From positions 186,001-250,000 of the forward strand of contig NZ_RJUD01000001.1 of assembly GCF_024343675.1 (NCBI RefSeq): a DNA stretch of 64,000 nucleotides. The letters are read 5' to 3'. Positions 46,363-55,129 of the stretch are shown here, piece after piece. The notes under the pieces are model-generated. The model saw nothing but the letters and a program-made list of their open reading frames with translations. It did no database searches and was not told where the DNA came from. The DNA is from Lacihabitans sp. CS3-21 (GTDB lineage: Bacteria > Bacteroidota > Bacteroidia > Cytophagales > Spirosomataceae). Each line of letters opens with the position of its first letter. Within the stretch, counting starts at the first letter, position 1. The translations under genes were made by a program, and so were the position numbers.

Positions 46363-47130
46363 ATGTCACAAAAAATCGAAAATCATTTAGCTAACGGTTA
46401 TGAAGTAAAGATTGGAGACTATATTTCTCGTGGATACGAGATTTTTAAAGCCAATATGGGTGCCTATATTGGTTATACAGTCTTATATTTTGCTATTAGT
46501 TTTATCGTAAACTTTATTCCCTTTCTAAATATTATCAGTTCTCTAGTTATTTCTCCCTGTTTGATTTTTGGCTTTCATTTGGTGTCAAAGCAGATTTCTC
46601 AAAACAATGGAATCCCTATCTTCAATACTTTTTTCAATGGTTTTAATTTTGCTGGAAAACTTATAGTCATTTCGATTATTATGTTTGTGGTTTTTCTGGT
46701 TTGTATGATGCCATTTATAATATCAGTAGGCGTGAGTATTTTTGCTTTAAGAGATAGCAGCTCTGAGGAAATTTTTGCTGCGATCTTAGCTGGTCCGCTT
46801 CCAATTCTCGGAATTGGGATGTTAGTAATGGCCTATTTTGCAGTGAGTTGGACTTTCTCGTCTTTACTGGCTGTTTTCCATAACAAAGAATCTTGGGCGG
46901 CCATGGAGTTAAGCCGAAAAATGGTAGGTAAAAATTGGTTTATGATTTTTTTGTTTGTATTTGTTGTGGGAATAATAGTCGGTGCTGGTGTGCTGTTTCT
47001 TGGTATTGGAATTGTTTTCACACTTCCCCTAGGCATGTGCAGTCTTTATGCTGCATTTGAAGACATTTTTGGTTTGCCTGAAATGGAAAAAACGACAGAA
47101 GAAACTAGTCCAATAGCGGGGGGCATTTAA
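46363..47130 (+). CDS. Polytopic membrane protein of unknown function
   Basis: 255 residues with about six hydrophobic segments: AYIGYTVLYFAISFIVNF, IISSLVISPCLIFGF, LIVISIIMFVVFLVCM, the region near IGMLVMAYFAVSW, FMIFLFVFVVGIIVGAG and GIGIVFTLPLGMC. The N-terminus GDYISRGYEIFKANMGAYIGYT and the internal WAAMELSRKMVGKNWF give two amphipathic, similar halves, reminiscent of DUF975/DUF4013-type membrane proteins. Function unknown. It ends at a strong bidirectional terminator. Confidence 0.6.
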   Translation: MSQKIENHLANGYEVKIGDYISRGYEIFKANMGAYIGYTVLYFAISFIVNFIPFLNIISSLVISPCLIFGFHLVSKQISQNNGIPIFNTFFNGFNFAGKLIVISIIMFVVFLVCMMPFIISVGVSIFALRDSSSEEIFAAILAGPLPILGIGMLVMAYFAVSWTFSSLLAVFHNKESWAAMELSRKMVGKNWFMIFLFVFVVGIIVGAGVLFLGIGIVFTLPLGMCSLYAAFEDIFGLPEMEKTTEETSPIAGGI

Positions 47131-47155
47131 AAAAGATAATAAGATTGTCGCAAAC

Positions 47156-47191
47156 AAAAAAGCCTTTGAATAGAGATTCAAAGGCTTTTTT
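47156..47191. terminator. Bidirectional terminator between convergent genes
   Basis: 16-bp perfect stem AAAAAAGCCTTTGAAT (47156-47171) / ATTCAAAGGCTTTTTT (47176-47191) with a 4-base loop. T-runs are present in both directions. Confidence 0.9.
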
Positions 47192-47205
47192 CGATTATTG
47201 GTAAA

Positions 47206-48657
47206 CTAAGCGTACACATTTAAGGCAGAAGCTACATCTTTTACGCCACAAATCATCATGTTGGACAAGTGATTTTCTACATTGCTTTCAAAACCCTTGA
47301 GGGTTGTTAAGTCATAACCCCACAAATCCTTATTTTTTAGAACATTTGATACTACTTCACGGGTTGAGTCGCGTTCCCAAACGGCTTTAAAGTATGGGGC
47401 AGAGTCACAATTTATCAGGTAAGACTCTCCCTCTGATTCTCCATAAAACTTGCCGTTTTCTTCTTTCGTTACTTTCATGAAAAGTAAATATGCAGCAAAA
47501 CATCTTGCAAAATACTGAGGAACAGAGTCAAAGGTATTGTAATAATTCAATAAAAGTGGAATAGCCCTTGACTTCATTTTCAAGGTATATTGAAGCGTAA
47601 TACTCAGCCATTGGTGTTCTAAATAGGGGTTTCTGAATCTATCCATCACCTCTCGGCCGTATCTATGCGTGGTTTTTTGGTCGAGGTTTAGTGGAATCGC
47701 TGGCCCAAGTTCAGTCAACATCAAGATAGTGATGTATTTTTCCATCATCTCATCGTTGAGGGCATCTTTTACAAGCCTAAAACCAGATAAATACGCCATG
47801 CCACAAAGCAGCGTATGTGGGGCGTTCAACAAGCGTAGTTTAAGTTCGCGATATTTTTCTATATTTTTAGCTATTTTTACGCCATTGTCTGCTTCTGCAA
47901 ATTCCAAAAAGTTTTCAATATTTTCTCCTTCAATTGCCCAAAGTCTATACACTTCGGCCTTTATGATTAGGTTGTCTTTATAGCCAATTTTTTCAAACAG
48001 TTTGTCAGCTTCCTGTTGGTTTGGTTTACCTGGCACAATTCTATCCACTAGCGAACTGCAGAACTTCACTTTTTGGTTTAGCCAAGATGAAAATTCATTA
48101 CCTAAATTGTTGGCAATTACATGTTTGTAAACGATTTCCTTTAGAATTCCACCGTTGTTTACAATCAGTTCGGTAGGCACCACCAAAGTTTCGGCTTGAT
48201 TGGTCATAAATCTTTTATGCAGCCAAGCGGTAAGTTTTCCAGGAAAAGACTCTGGACAGCCAACCAAAACATTTTCTTCTACATATTGTAATCCTACTTC
48301 AGTAGTATTGGACACAACCAATTGTATTTCAGGATTTTCAGCAGTCTTTAGAATTTCCTCCCAATGCGTTTTTGTACTTAGTGTTCGGCTAATACAATCT
48401 ACTATTATATCCTCCTCTATGGCCTGTCCGTTTTCTAAGCCCCTTACTGATATGGTATAAAGGTTATCTTGATTGGTAAATTCAGAAACATCTGGGCCAG
48501 TCGTTTTTACCATTACAACGCTGCCATTATAAATTCCTTTTTTATTGGCTTTGTCTATGAAATAATCTATCAATCCTCGGAGTAATACTCCTGTACCAAA
48601 TTGTAAGACTTTTTCGGGGTATTCTGAGGTAATATTTTTAGTGGTTCTATTAAGCAT
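47206..48657 (-). CDS. uxaB: Tagaturonate reductase (mannitol dehydrogenase family)
   Basis: 483 residues. N-terminal NAD domain beginning YPEKVLQFGTGVLLRGLIDYFID (the GxGxxxR nucleotide loop), a VNNGGILKEIV segment and VDRIVPGKPN. The C-terminal helical domain has KLRLLNAPHTLLCGMAYLSG (mannitol/altronate dehydrogenase family Lys-x5-His). Length and sequence fit UxaB (altronate oxidoreductase, EC 1.1.1.58), which reduces tagaturonate to altronate in galacturonate catabolism, in preference to mannitol or mannonate dehydrogenases. Other uxa genes are not in the window. Confidence 0.88.
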   Translation of the reverse strand: MLNRTTKNITSEYPEKVLQFGTGVLLRGLIDYFIDKANKKGIYNGSVVMVKTTGPDVSEFTNQDNLYTISVRGLENGQAIEEDIIVDCISRTLSTKTHWEEILKTAENPEIQLVVSNTTEVGLQYVEENVLVGCPESFPGKLTAWLHKRFMTNQAETLVVPTELIVNNGGILKEIVYKHVIANNLGNEFSSWLNQKVKFCSSLVDRIVPGKPNQQEADKLFEKIGYKDNLIIKAEVYRLWAIEGENIENFLEFAEADNGVKIAKNIEKYRELKLRLLNAPHTLLCGMAYLSGFRLVKDALNDEMMEKYITILMLTELGPAIPLNLDQKTTHRYGREVMDRFRNPYLEHQWLSITLQYTLKMKSRAIPLLLNYYNTFDSVPQYFARCFAAYLLFMKVTKEENGKFYGESEGESYLINCDSAPYFKAVWERDSTREVVSNVLKNKDLWGYDLTTLKGFESNVENHLSNMMICGVKDVASALNVYA

Positions 48658-48677
48658 TGAATATTAATTTGAAAGTC

Positions 48678-48685
48678 CAAAAATA
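48678..48685 (-). promoter_or_regulatory. Bacteroidota -7 element for uxaB
   Basis: CAAAAATA on the plus strand, TATTTTTG on the minus strand, 21 bases before the ATG. Confidence 0.5.
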
Positions 48686-48842
48686 TCTAATTTTTAGCTT
48701 AAATTTTAGTAAAATCCAACTATTGTTTGGTGAAAAATTGACAACAAACGAGAATCGGCGGTCATATTTGTATCATTGTGGACGGTTGGTATCAAAATCG
48801 TACTATTTTCTAATGGAAACGACCAATAAAAAATAAAACGAC

Positions 48843-48873
48843 TTGCAAATGTTATGCAAGCATACTATTTTTG
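48843..48873 (+). promoter_or_regulatory. Promoter of the CCG-domain gene; fixes its start
   Basis: TTG (48843-48845), 20 bases, TATTTTTG (48866-48873, perfect -7). Transcription would start near 48880, just before the ATG at 48893 and after the in-frame ATG at 48854, so the upstream ATG cannot be used from this promoter. Confidence 0.7.
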
Positions 48874-48892
48874 TTTTAAATCTCAATTAATT

Positions 48893-49672
48893 ATGGATTA
48901 CAAAGTAGCAACAATGGCCGAAATGGCTGCAGATGGTCAAGAGCCTGAAATCCTTTTTTGGGTTGGATGTGCAGGCTCTTTTGACGATAGATACAAAAAA
49001 GTAACAAGAGCATTTGTTAAAATTTTGAATCATTTGGATATAAAATTTGCTGTTTTGGGTACCGAAGAGGCTTGTACCGGCGACCCAGCTAGGAGAGCTG
49101 GAAATGAGTTTACCTTTCAAATGCTTGCTCAACAAAACATACAAGTATTGAATGGATATGGAGTAAAAAAAATTGTTACCGCTTGTCCGCATTGCTTTAA
49201 TACCCTCAAAAACGAATATCCTGAACTGGGGGGAAGTTATGATGTAATTCATCACTCTACTTACCTTCAAGAATTGATAAATTCAGGAAAGCTTAAAGTA
49301 GAAGGGGGGGCGTTTAAGGGACAAAAAATCACCTACCACGATTCATGTTATCTTGGTCGAGCCAACGATATTTACGAAGCTCCACGTGAATTGATAAAGG
49401 CCCTAGATGCTGAGTTGGTTGAGATGAAAAAATGCAAAACGAATGGCCTTTGTTGTGGAGCAGGTGGTGGCCAGATGTTTAAAGAGCCCGAAAAAGGAAC
49501 AAAAGACATCAACATTGAACGCATCGAAGACGCTATAGCCACTGGCTCAAAAGCCATAGCTGTAGCTTGTCCATTCTGCATGGTAATGATGTCTGATGGC
49601 GTAAAAAACAAAGAAAAAGAACACGAAGTAAAAGTGTACGACTTAGCCGAGCTTTTGGCGGAGGGCTTATAA
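48893..49672 (+). CDS. CCG-domain (HdrB/LutA/GlpC-like) iron-sulfur protein
   Basis: 259 residues. Two CCG domains, each carrying cysteines that bind a 4Fe-4S or noncubane cluster: first GCAGSFD, ACTGDPARR and CPHCF, second DSCYLGR, CCGAGGGQ and CPFCM. This is the heterodisulfide reductase B / lactate-utilisation LutA or glycolate oxidase GlcF C-terminal architecture. In Bacteroidota such stand-alone proteins usually accompany an Fe-S ferredoxin-like partner and pass electrons to quinones. No partner lies in the window, so the donor is unknown. The start is set by the promoter at 48843-48873. Confidence 0.88.
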   Translation: MDYKVATMAEMAADGQEPEILFWVGCAGSFDDRYKKVTRAFVKILNHLDIKFAVLGTEEACTGDPARRAGNEFTFQMLAQQNIQVLNGYGVKKIVTACPHCFNTLKNEYPELGGSYDVIHHSTYLQELINSGKLKVEGGAFKGQKITYHDSCYLGRANDIYEAPRELIKALDAELVEMKKCKTNGLCCGAGGGQMFKEPEKGTKDINIERIEDAIATGSKAIAVACPFCMVMMSDGVKNKEKEHEVKVYDLAELLAEGL

Positions 49673-49686
49673 GTATCAGTCAGACT

Positions 49687-49699
49687 GCAGGTCGGACCT
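49687..49699. repeat. Second copy of the CAGGTC-R-GACCT palindrome
   Basis: GCAGGTCGGACCT, 49.3 kb from the copy at 392-405 and differing in the central base. Again between genes and without a T-run. Confidence 0.5.
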
Positions 49700-49862
49700 A
49701 TCTAGCATAGAGGATGAGAATTGCTCTGTTTTCGTATTCTAAATTTACTTATAAGTCTCATTACCGTTTCTTGCCATCCAAGCATTAACAATTTAGGAAA
49801 ATTGTTTTACTTGAAAAAAAACGCTACTTTCATATTCAAAATAATTCAACCCTATTTTCAAT

Positions 49863-51152
49863 ATGAAAAACATTTCATCAAGAAGAGAATTCCTTCAAAA
49901 AACCGCATTGGCCGCACTTGGTATGGCAGCTGTTCCAAGTTTTGCTAGAAGAGTTGCTGCTAGCGATAAAGTCCGAGTAGCTCACATTGGCCTTGGTGGT
50001 ATGGGCAATGCCCACCTCAATTGGTTCGCTGCCTTGCCCGAAGTTGATGTTGTGGGTATTTGTGATTTGGATTCCGAGCATCTCAATAGCACCGCCAAAA
50101 AATACGCTGAAAAATATCCAGACAGAAAACTCGAGCTTTTCGATGATTTTCGAAGGGTTTTGGATAGAAAAGACATTGATGCCATTACAGTAGCTACGCC
50201 TGACCATTGGCATGCCCAACTGGCTATTCTGGCATTTGAAGCAGGCAAAGATGTATATGGCGAAAAACCACTTTCATACAGTGTAAAAGAAGGCCAAATG
50301 ATGTTGGCGGCTCAAAAAAAACACAACAAGATCTTTCAACTAGGTACACAAATACACGCAGGAGACAATTATCACCGCGTGCAGGAAATCATCCAGTCGG
50401 GCGTTTTAGGAAAAATAAAAACGGTTAGACTTTGGAAAACAGGCCTCCCCCCAGTTTTAGGCCCATCGAATTATCAAAAACCACCTGCCAATCTCAACTA
50501 CGACATGTGGCTCGGGCCAGCTCCATATCATGCGTATTCGGCCGAAAGAGTTCATTTTAATTACCGATATTTTCTAGACTATTCAGGCGGCGTTTTTCAG
50601 GATTTCTGGTGTCATATTGCAGATATAGTTTGGATGTCATTGAATCCTCAAAATCTCCGAAAAGTGACTGCTAACGGAGAAAAACCCGACGGAGTAGGAG
50701 ATGCACCAAAAACAATAGAAATAGAATATGAATTTGACGATTTGAAAATTTTCTGGTCATCAACTCCTCCAAACGTCCCAGGTGCCGCAGCAAGAGGTAT
50801 TGGAGCGTATTTTGAAGGTGAAAAAGGCTCTTTGATTTGTGATTATGGCTCTAAAGAAATTACCATTAATGGCATCACAATGTTGGATGTGCCGGAAGTT
50901 CCTATTTCTATTATTCGTTCTCCAGGGCATCAGCAAAACTTTGTGGACTCCGTTAAAAGTAGAAAACAACCGGAAAGTAATCTCGAATACGCCCGAAAAA
51001 TGACCATGCCGATGCATCTAGGTTTGATTTCGTATAGATTGGGTAAATCGCTAAAATGGAATCCCGAAACAGAGCGATTTATTAAGAATAAAAAAGCGAA
51101 TAAATTGCTCTGGAGACCTTACCGTAAAGAATGGAATTTAATTAATGCTTAA
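49863..51152 (+). CDS. Tat-exported Gfo/Idh/MocA oxidoreductase (second paralogue)
   Basis: 429 residues. Twin-arginine signal SSRREFLQKTALAALGMAA at the N-terminus, then the Rossmann domain VRVAHIGLGGMGNAH and the GEKPLSYSV motif with the family Lys. In the C-terminal domain a conserved DYSGGVFQDFWCHIADIVW segment provides His and Asp. Domain order and the long insert differ from the 361-aa paralogue at 15830. It is probably a sugar or inositol dehydrogenase with bound NAD(P) in the periplasm, as seen with ThuA and other glycan genes in Bacteroidota. Confidence 0.9.
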   Translation: MKNISSRREFLQKTALAALGMAAVPSFARRVAASDKVRVAHIGLGGMGNAHLNWFAALPEVDVVGICDLDSEHLNSTAKKYAEKYPDRKLELFDDFRRVLDRKDIDAITVATPDHWHAQLAILAFEAGKDVYGEKPLSYSVKEGQMMLAAQKKHNKIFQLGTQIHAGDNYHRVQEIIQSGVLGKIKTVRLWKTGLPPVLGPSNYQKPPANLNYDMWLGPAPYHAYSAERVHFNYRYFLDYSGGVFQDFWCHIADIVWMSLNPQNLRKVTANGEKPDGVGDAPKTIEIEYEFDDLKIFWSSTPPNVPGAAARGIGAYFEGEKGSLICDYGSKEITINGITMLDVPEVPISIIRSPGHQQNFVDSVKSRKQPESNLEYARKMTMPMHLGLISYRLGKSLKWNPETERFIKNKKANKLLWRPYRKEWNLINA

Positions 51153-51253
51153 GACTCGGTTCTTTTAATCTTAATAATGGATTCGATTTTTTAAGAAGAA
51201 ATAGTGAGTTTCCTTCAAAACAAGCTAATTTTGGCAAAAAAAATCGGAATATT

Positions 51254-52531
51254 ATGGAAGGACTTCTAGTTCTTATTTTCATTGTTGGGTATGCTGCCAT
51301 AGTCATGGAGCATAAGTTATCTATAAATAAGTCGGCATCGGCTTTGTTAACAGGTGTATTATGCTGGACAATTGTGGCTTTGGTTTCAACAAACATTGAA
51401 GAAACACAACATCATCTCAATGAGCATCTGAGTGAAATTGCGGGCATTTTGTTCTTTTTAATGGGAGCAATGACAATCGTTGAGTTGATAGCAACCTATG
51501 GTGGTTTTGAAATCATTACTGACAAAATAACTACCACCAGTCAATCAAGGTTGTTGTGGATTATTTCTATGATTACGTTTTTTATGTCTGCATTGCTAGA
51601 TAACCTTACCACCACAATTGTAATGGCGGCCTTGGTAAGTAAAATAGTACACGATTCTAAGTTGCGACTAATGTACGTAGGCTTAATTGTTATTGCCGCA
51701 AATGCTGGTGGAGCATGGTCACCCATTGGAGATGTAACCACCACGATGCTTTGGATTGGCGGGCAAATTTCTACGATAAGTATTATTTCTCAGTTGTTTT
51801 TACCTTCTTTTTTTAGCTTATTAATTCCAACTTATGTGCTTTCCACCCATATGAAAGGAGTATTGCCTAAACCACTAGGCAGTAAAGAAAACGCAACGCA
51901 TGCACATGGAGATTTTGGCAAAAAAACAATATTTTGGGTAGGTTTGATAGGGTTATTATCGGTGCCTGTTTTTAAGTCACTTACACATTTACCGCCATTT
52001 ATGGGTATGTTATTGGCCTTGGGTGCTATTTGGGTGGTGTCTGAATTGTTAATAAAAGATAAAGAAGAACATGTAAAAAGTACGCTTTCCATTTTTCGTG
52101 TTCTTGAAAAAATAGATTTACCCAGTATTCTGTTTTTCTTGGGTATTTTACTGTCTGTGGGAGCATTACAGACCATGGGTATGCTAACCTCGGCAGCAGA
52201 TTGGCTAACCGATAATGTTAAAAACCAAACAGTAGTTGTTACTGTAATTGGCCTACTATCCGCAATTGTAGACAATGTGCCATTGGTAGCGGCGGCAATA
52301 GGCATGTATGGCTTAGAACAATTTCCGATGGATGACCCATTTTGGGAGCTTTTGGCCTTTTGTGCTGGTACCGGAGGAAGTATTTTGATTATAGGCTCAG
52401 CGGCTGGAGTAGCTGCAATGGGAATAGCCAAAATAGAGTTTTTCTGGTATCTCAAAAAAATGAGTTGGCTGGCTTTAATAGGTTATTTTGCCGGAATTGG
52501 CGTGTTTTTATTGCAAAAAATGATATTTTAA
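51254..52531 (+). CDS. nhaD: NhaD-type Na+/H+ antiporter
   Basis: 425 residues, about 11-12 transmembrane helices. The ion transporter (SLC13/NhaD) blocks are visible: SALLDNLTTTIVMAAL, IAANAGGAWSPIGDVTTTMLW, SVGALQTMGMLTS, AIVDNVPLVAAAIGMYG and a final GTGGSILIIGSAAGVAAMG. The paired DN and DxTT motifs mark NhaD rather than dicarboxylate carriers. It exports sodium in exchange for protons across the inner membrane. The start at 51254 has a conserved EHKLSINKSASALLTGVLCW. A terminator follows at 52544. Confidence 0.93.
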   Translation: MEGLLVLIFIVGYAAIVMEHKLSINKSASALLTGVLCWTIVALVSTNIEETQHHLNEHLSEIAGILFFLMGAMTIVELIATYGGFEIITDKITTTSQSRLLWIISMITFFMSALLDNLTTTIVMAALVSKIVHDSKLRLMYVGLIVIAANAGGAWSPIGDVTTTMLWIGGQISTISIISQLFLPSFFSLLIPTYVLSTHMKGVLPKPLGSKENATHAHGDFGKKTIFWVGLIGLLSVPVFKSLTHLPPFMGMLLALGAIWVVSELLIKDKEEHVKSTLSIFRVLEKIDLPSILFFLGILLSVGALQTMGMLTSAADWLTDNVKNQTVVVTVIGLLSAIVDNVPLVAAAIGMYGLEQFPMDDPFWELLAFCAGTGGSILIIGSAAGVAAMGIAKIEFFWYLKKMSWLALIGYFAGIGVFLLQKMIF

Positions 52532-52543
52532 TTTATCTATCGA

Positions 52544-52577
52544 AAAAGACCTTTGGGCATCAGCTCAAAGGTCTTTT
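52544..52577 (+). terminator. Terminator after nhaD
   Basis: AAAAGACCTTTG (52544-52555) / CAAAGGTCTTTT (52566-52577), 12-bp stem with a 10-base loop. Confidence 0.8.
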
Positions 52578-52611
52578 GTGTTTAAGAATGACCAATTACC
52601 AAATCTTTTTG

Positions 52612-52619
52612 TATTTTTG
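52612..52619 (+). promoter_or_regulatory. Bacteroidota -7 element for the ThuA gene
   Basis: TATTTTTG, perfect match, 29 bases before the ATG at 52649. Confidence 0.45.
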
Positions 52620-52648
52620 AAATCAAATATTCAACCAATCAAAATATT

Positions 52649-53413
52649 ATGAAAAATAAGTATTTTTTATCTTTGGCCGTGCTATTACTATGTAGTATTT
52701 CGGCATTTTCTCAAAAACAATTCAAAGTATTACTTTTTACAAAAACCGCTGGCTGGCACCATGAGTCTATTCACGAAGGAGTGGAGGCCATAAGAAAAAT
52801 GGGCGAACGTCATTTTTTTGATGTGGATTGGCAGGAAAATACCATGTTTATCAATGAAAAGAACTTGGAGAAATATCAGGTGATTATTTTCTTGAATACC
52901 ACAGCAGATGTTTTGAACGATGAACAACAAAAAGCCGTGGAGAAGTTTATTCAAGCCGGCAAAGGCTGGGTGGGTATACACTCTGCATCAGACACCGAAT
53001 ATGAATGGCCTTGGTACACCAAAATGGTGGGCATGATGTTCAAAATTCACCCAGCCAACCAAACAGCCTATTTAAGAGTACAGGACAGCAATTTCCCAGG
53101 CATGGAGCGTTTCCCTAAGAAACTACTTTGGACTGACGAATGGTATGAATTCCAAACTCCTGCAAAGTCAACAGACTTGAAAATTTTGGTAACAGTTGAT
53201 GAAAAAACATATAACCCAAATACTAAATGGGGACCAAACGAAGGCAAAGGTATGGGAGCAGTTCACCCAATCAGTTGGTATCACCCATACGATGGCGGAA
53301 GAGCATTTTATACAGCTTTAGGTCATATTCCTTCCACTTTCTCAGACCAAACCTTCCTTGACCACATCTATGGTGGCATTTACTGGGCAGCCACGGGTAA
53401 GGGGATTGAGTGA
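52649..53413 (+). CDS. ThuA domain secreted protein
   Basis: 254 residues with a signal peptide (MKNKYFLSLAVLLLCSISAFSQ). The ThuA/class I glutamine amidotransferase-like fold has VLLFTKTAGWHHESI, VIIFLNTTADVLN, GWVGIHSASDTEYEW, PISWYHPYDGGRAFYTALGH and a final DHIYGGIYWA. ThuA domains occur in periplasmic trehalose or glucoside metabolism together with Gfo/Idh dehydrogenases, as here. The biochemical role of the fold in these proteins is not established. Confidence 0.9.
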   Translation: MKNKYFLSLAVLLLCSISAFSQKQFKVLLFTKTAGWHHESIHEGVEAIRKMGERHFFDVDWQENTMFINEKNLEKYQVIIFLNTTADVLNDEQQKAVEKFIQAGKGWVGIHSASDTEYEWPWYTKMVGMMFKIHPANQTAYLRVQDSNFPGMERFPKKLLWTDEWYEFQTPAKSTDLKILVTVDEKTYNPNTKWGPNEGKGMGAVHPISWYHPYDGGRAFYTALGHIPSTFSDQTFLDHIYGGIYWAATGKGIE

Positions 53414-53650
53414 GTTTTTTTTGAACACAATGAAGGCAATGAGGCATTTATGTATTGAGATAGTAAGGCATTGATTCATAAAAGGCAATAGACCCATACA
53501 GGCAGTGAGGCAAAAAGCTTAGGTTTCTATGTTAACTATGTGCCTATGTGTTAAAAAAAACCAAAATGAGTAAAGCGAAAACTTTGTGAAATTCAAAATC
53601 GCAAAAGGAGTAAAACGTAACCTCAGTGTAACTCTGTGACAGAATAAAAA
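53414..53650. repeat. Repeat-like intergenic spacer (CTATGTG / AACTCTGTG fragments)
   Basis: 237 bases without an ORF. AGGCA appears repeatedly in GAAGGCAATGAGGCATTT, TAAGGCATTGA, AAAAGGCAATAG and CAGGCAGTGAGGCAAAA (about 53451-53516). A second part has CTATGTTAACTATGTGCCTATGTGT (broken by mismatches, about 53527-53551) and CAGTGTAACTCTGTGAC near 53624-53640. These look like eroded short intergenic repeats. No hairpin with T-run, promoter or RNA is seen, apart from the region's proximity to the start at 53651. Confidence 0.4.
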
Positions 53651-54286
53651 ATGGAAATAACTAAGATAGAATTAGACCAAAAAGAAACTCTTGATGAGGT
53701 CTTCAAAATCTATCAAAATTCATTTCCAGCCAACGAGCGTCAGACTTTAGAAACATTAAAAATCAGACTTAAAGAAGAGAAAGAAGTACTTTTTGCAGCC
53801 AAAATTAATAATGAAATGGTGGGCATTGGGTTCTTGTTTGACTTACTTGGGTCTGATTTTTTGCTTTTAGACTACTTGGCGGTTAAACAAAACCACCGAG
53901 GAAAGCAGATTGGGGAGGCTCTTTTTTCTCATCTAAAAAATTACGCCAGACTTCAGGAAAAACATCTTTTAATGGAAGTAGATGACCCCGAATTTGGAGA
54001 TGACAAACCATATAGAGTTAAACGCTTAGCTTTCTATCAAAAAAATGGGGCATTTTGGCTCAAAGACATTAAATACATTTTGCCAGCTTTGGATGGCACC
54101 AATCCAACAGAGCAGATTCTTATGTTAGTTCCAAAGAATTCGAAAAGTGAGTTTTCGGGAGAAGAAATAAAGGATTTGGTAAAACGACTTTATGCTGAGC
54201 TTTATGGGATTTCGGGGGAGGATACAAATCTTGCTAATATTAATTCTTCTATTACTGAAAAGGTGGTGGTTTTACCATTTTTATAA
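53651..54286 (+). CDS. GNAT family N-acetyltransferase
   Basis: 211 residues. GNAT core: FLLLDYLAVKQNHRGKQIGEALFSHLKNYA (the Q/R-x-x-G-x-G/A acetyl-CoA loop is in HRGKQIG) and a downstream LAFYQKNGAFWL. The C-terminal ~70 residues (EFSGEEIKDLVKRLYAELYG) extend past the usual domain. Substrate unknown. Its 3' end overlaps that of the convergent THEAHL gene by 6 bases. Confidence 0.85.
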   Translation: MEITKIELDQKETLDEVFKIYQNSFPANERQTLETLKIRLKEEKEVLFAAKINNEMVGIGFLFDLLGSDFLLLDYLAVKQNHRGKQIGEALFSHLKNYARLQEKHLLMEVDDPEFGDDKPYRVKRLAFYQKNGAFWLKDIKYILPALDGTNPTEQILMLVPKNSKSEFSGEEIKDLVKRLYAELYGISGEDTNLANINSSITEKVVVLPFL

Positions 54287-55129
54287 TGAAAAGTCTATCA
54301 AATCGGGCTCAACATATTCCAACTTGGTTCTTTTATCTTTTATAATATCAAAACTATAATGTTTTGAAACCAAGGTTTTGAAATCGTATTTCAATGCAGG
54401 GAATACTTGAATAAAATCTAAAAAATTATCAGTTTTGACTGTTTGGATAAAATGATGAACTAGGTTCATGGAAGCAACGGTCAAAGTTGTATTAAATTTT
54501 TCTTCTGCTCCAAGAGGTTTTACAAAAGCCAAAATCTGTTCACAAATCATTTCTGAACCCAGTTTTAGTCCATATGATTTGATCATAATCCAAGCCAATC
54601 TTAAGTGTGCTTCGTGAGTAAAAATTTCAGGATTTAGGGTTTTGTCAGAAAACTGCTGAGCAAATTCTTCATCAGATAGCAAATGATGTTTTTCTAAAAG
54701 AAAGGCTGTTTCGTTATCCTTCGGAAGTTTTTGCAAATCGGATTCTATCCATCCTTTTCTGGCTTTTAGCGAAAACAAAACTTCGTGCGAGTAATAATCC
54801 AAAGCCAAACTTCGACTTGCCCAATTTGAATTTATAAACGCTTCAGCCGTTTCTTCAAATGTTTTTGTTTCGTTTAATTTCACAAAATTTGCTGCTATCA
54901 AAAGCCAAAATCTGGTTAAAGTCTCGTGATAACCTTGCGTGTCGGAGTTTGGCGTTCCAACAGAAATATTATAAGTTTTTATTTGATAACGAAGCAAGTT
55001 CAATGCCTTTGGCAATTCATAGGTTTTACAAAACCAAACGGCTACTATTAAATGGGCTTCGTGCGTCCATTTTTCTTTGGGCAAAGAGCAAGAATTGAAT
55101 TTGGCTATTAAATCTTCTAAATCACTCAT
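54281..55129 (-). CDS. Unknown protein with duplicated THEAHL domain
   Basis: 282 residues, no signal peptide, so cytoplasmic. I do not know its function. The motif THEAHL occurs twice, at 22-27 (WTHEAHLIVAV) and 171-176 (FTHEAHLRLAW). Each is followed at similar distance by a T-T-L-T/E-T-L-T element (GYHETLTRFW at about 67-76; EKFNTTLTVA in the second half), so the protein is an internal duplication of a helical domain of about 120 residues. H-E-A-H suggests metal binding. It is translationally coupled (4-base ATGA overlap) with the upstream class A beta-lactamase. Confidence 0.75.
   Translation of the reverse strand: MSDLEDLIAKFNSCSLPKEKWTHEAHLIVAVWFCKTYELPKALNLLRYQIKTYNISVGTPNSDTQGYHETLTRFWLLIAANFVKLNETKTFEETAEAFINSNWASRSLALDYYSHEVLFSLKARKGWIESDLQKLPKDNETAFLLEKHHLLSDEEFAQQFSDKTLNPEIFTHEAHLRLAWIMIKSYGLKLGSEMICEQILAFVKPLGAEEKFNTTLTVASMNLVHHFIQTVKTDNFLDFIQVFPALKYDFKTLVSKHYSFDIIKDKRTKLEYVEPDLIDFSL

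Noticed and set aside
47206-48657. Mannitol 2-dehydrogenase
   Set aside because: N-terminal QFGTGVLLRG and the NAPHT segment fit tagaturonate reductase better, but without a tree this remains a choice between close relatives.
51832-52455. 207-aa minus-strand open frame
   Set aside because: Lies antisense inside nhaD, with no signal, motif or plausible composition; a shadow of the transporter codons.
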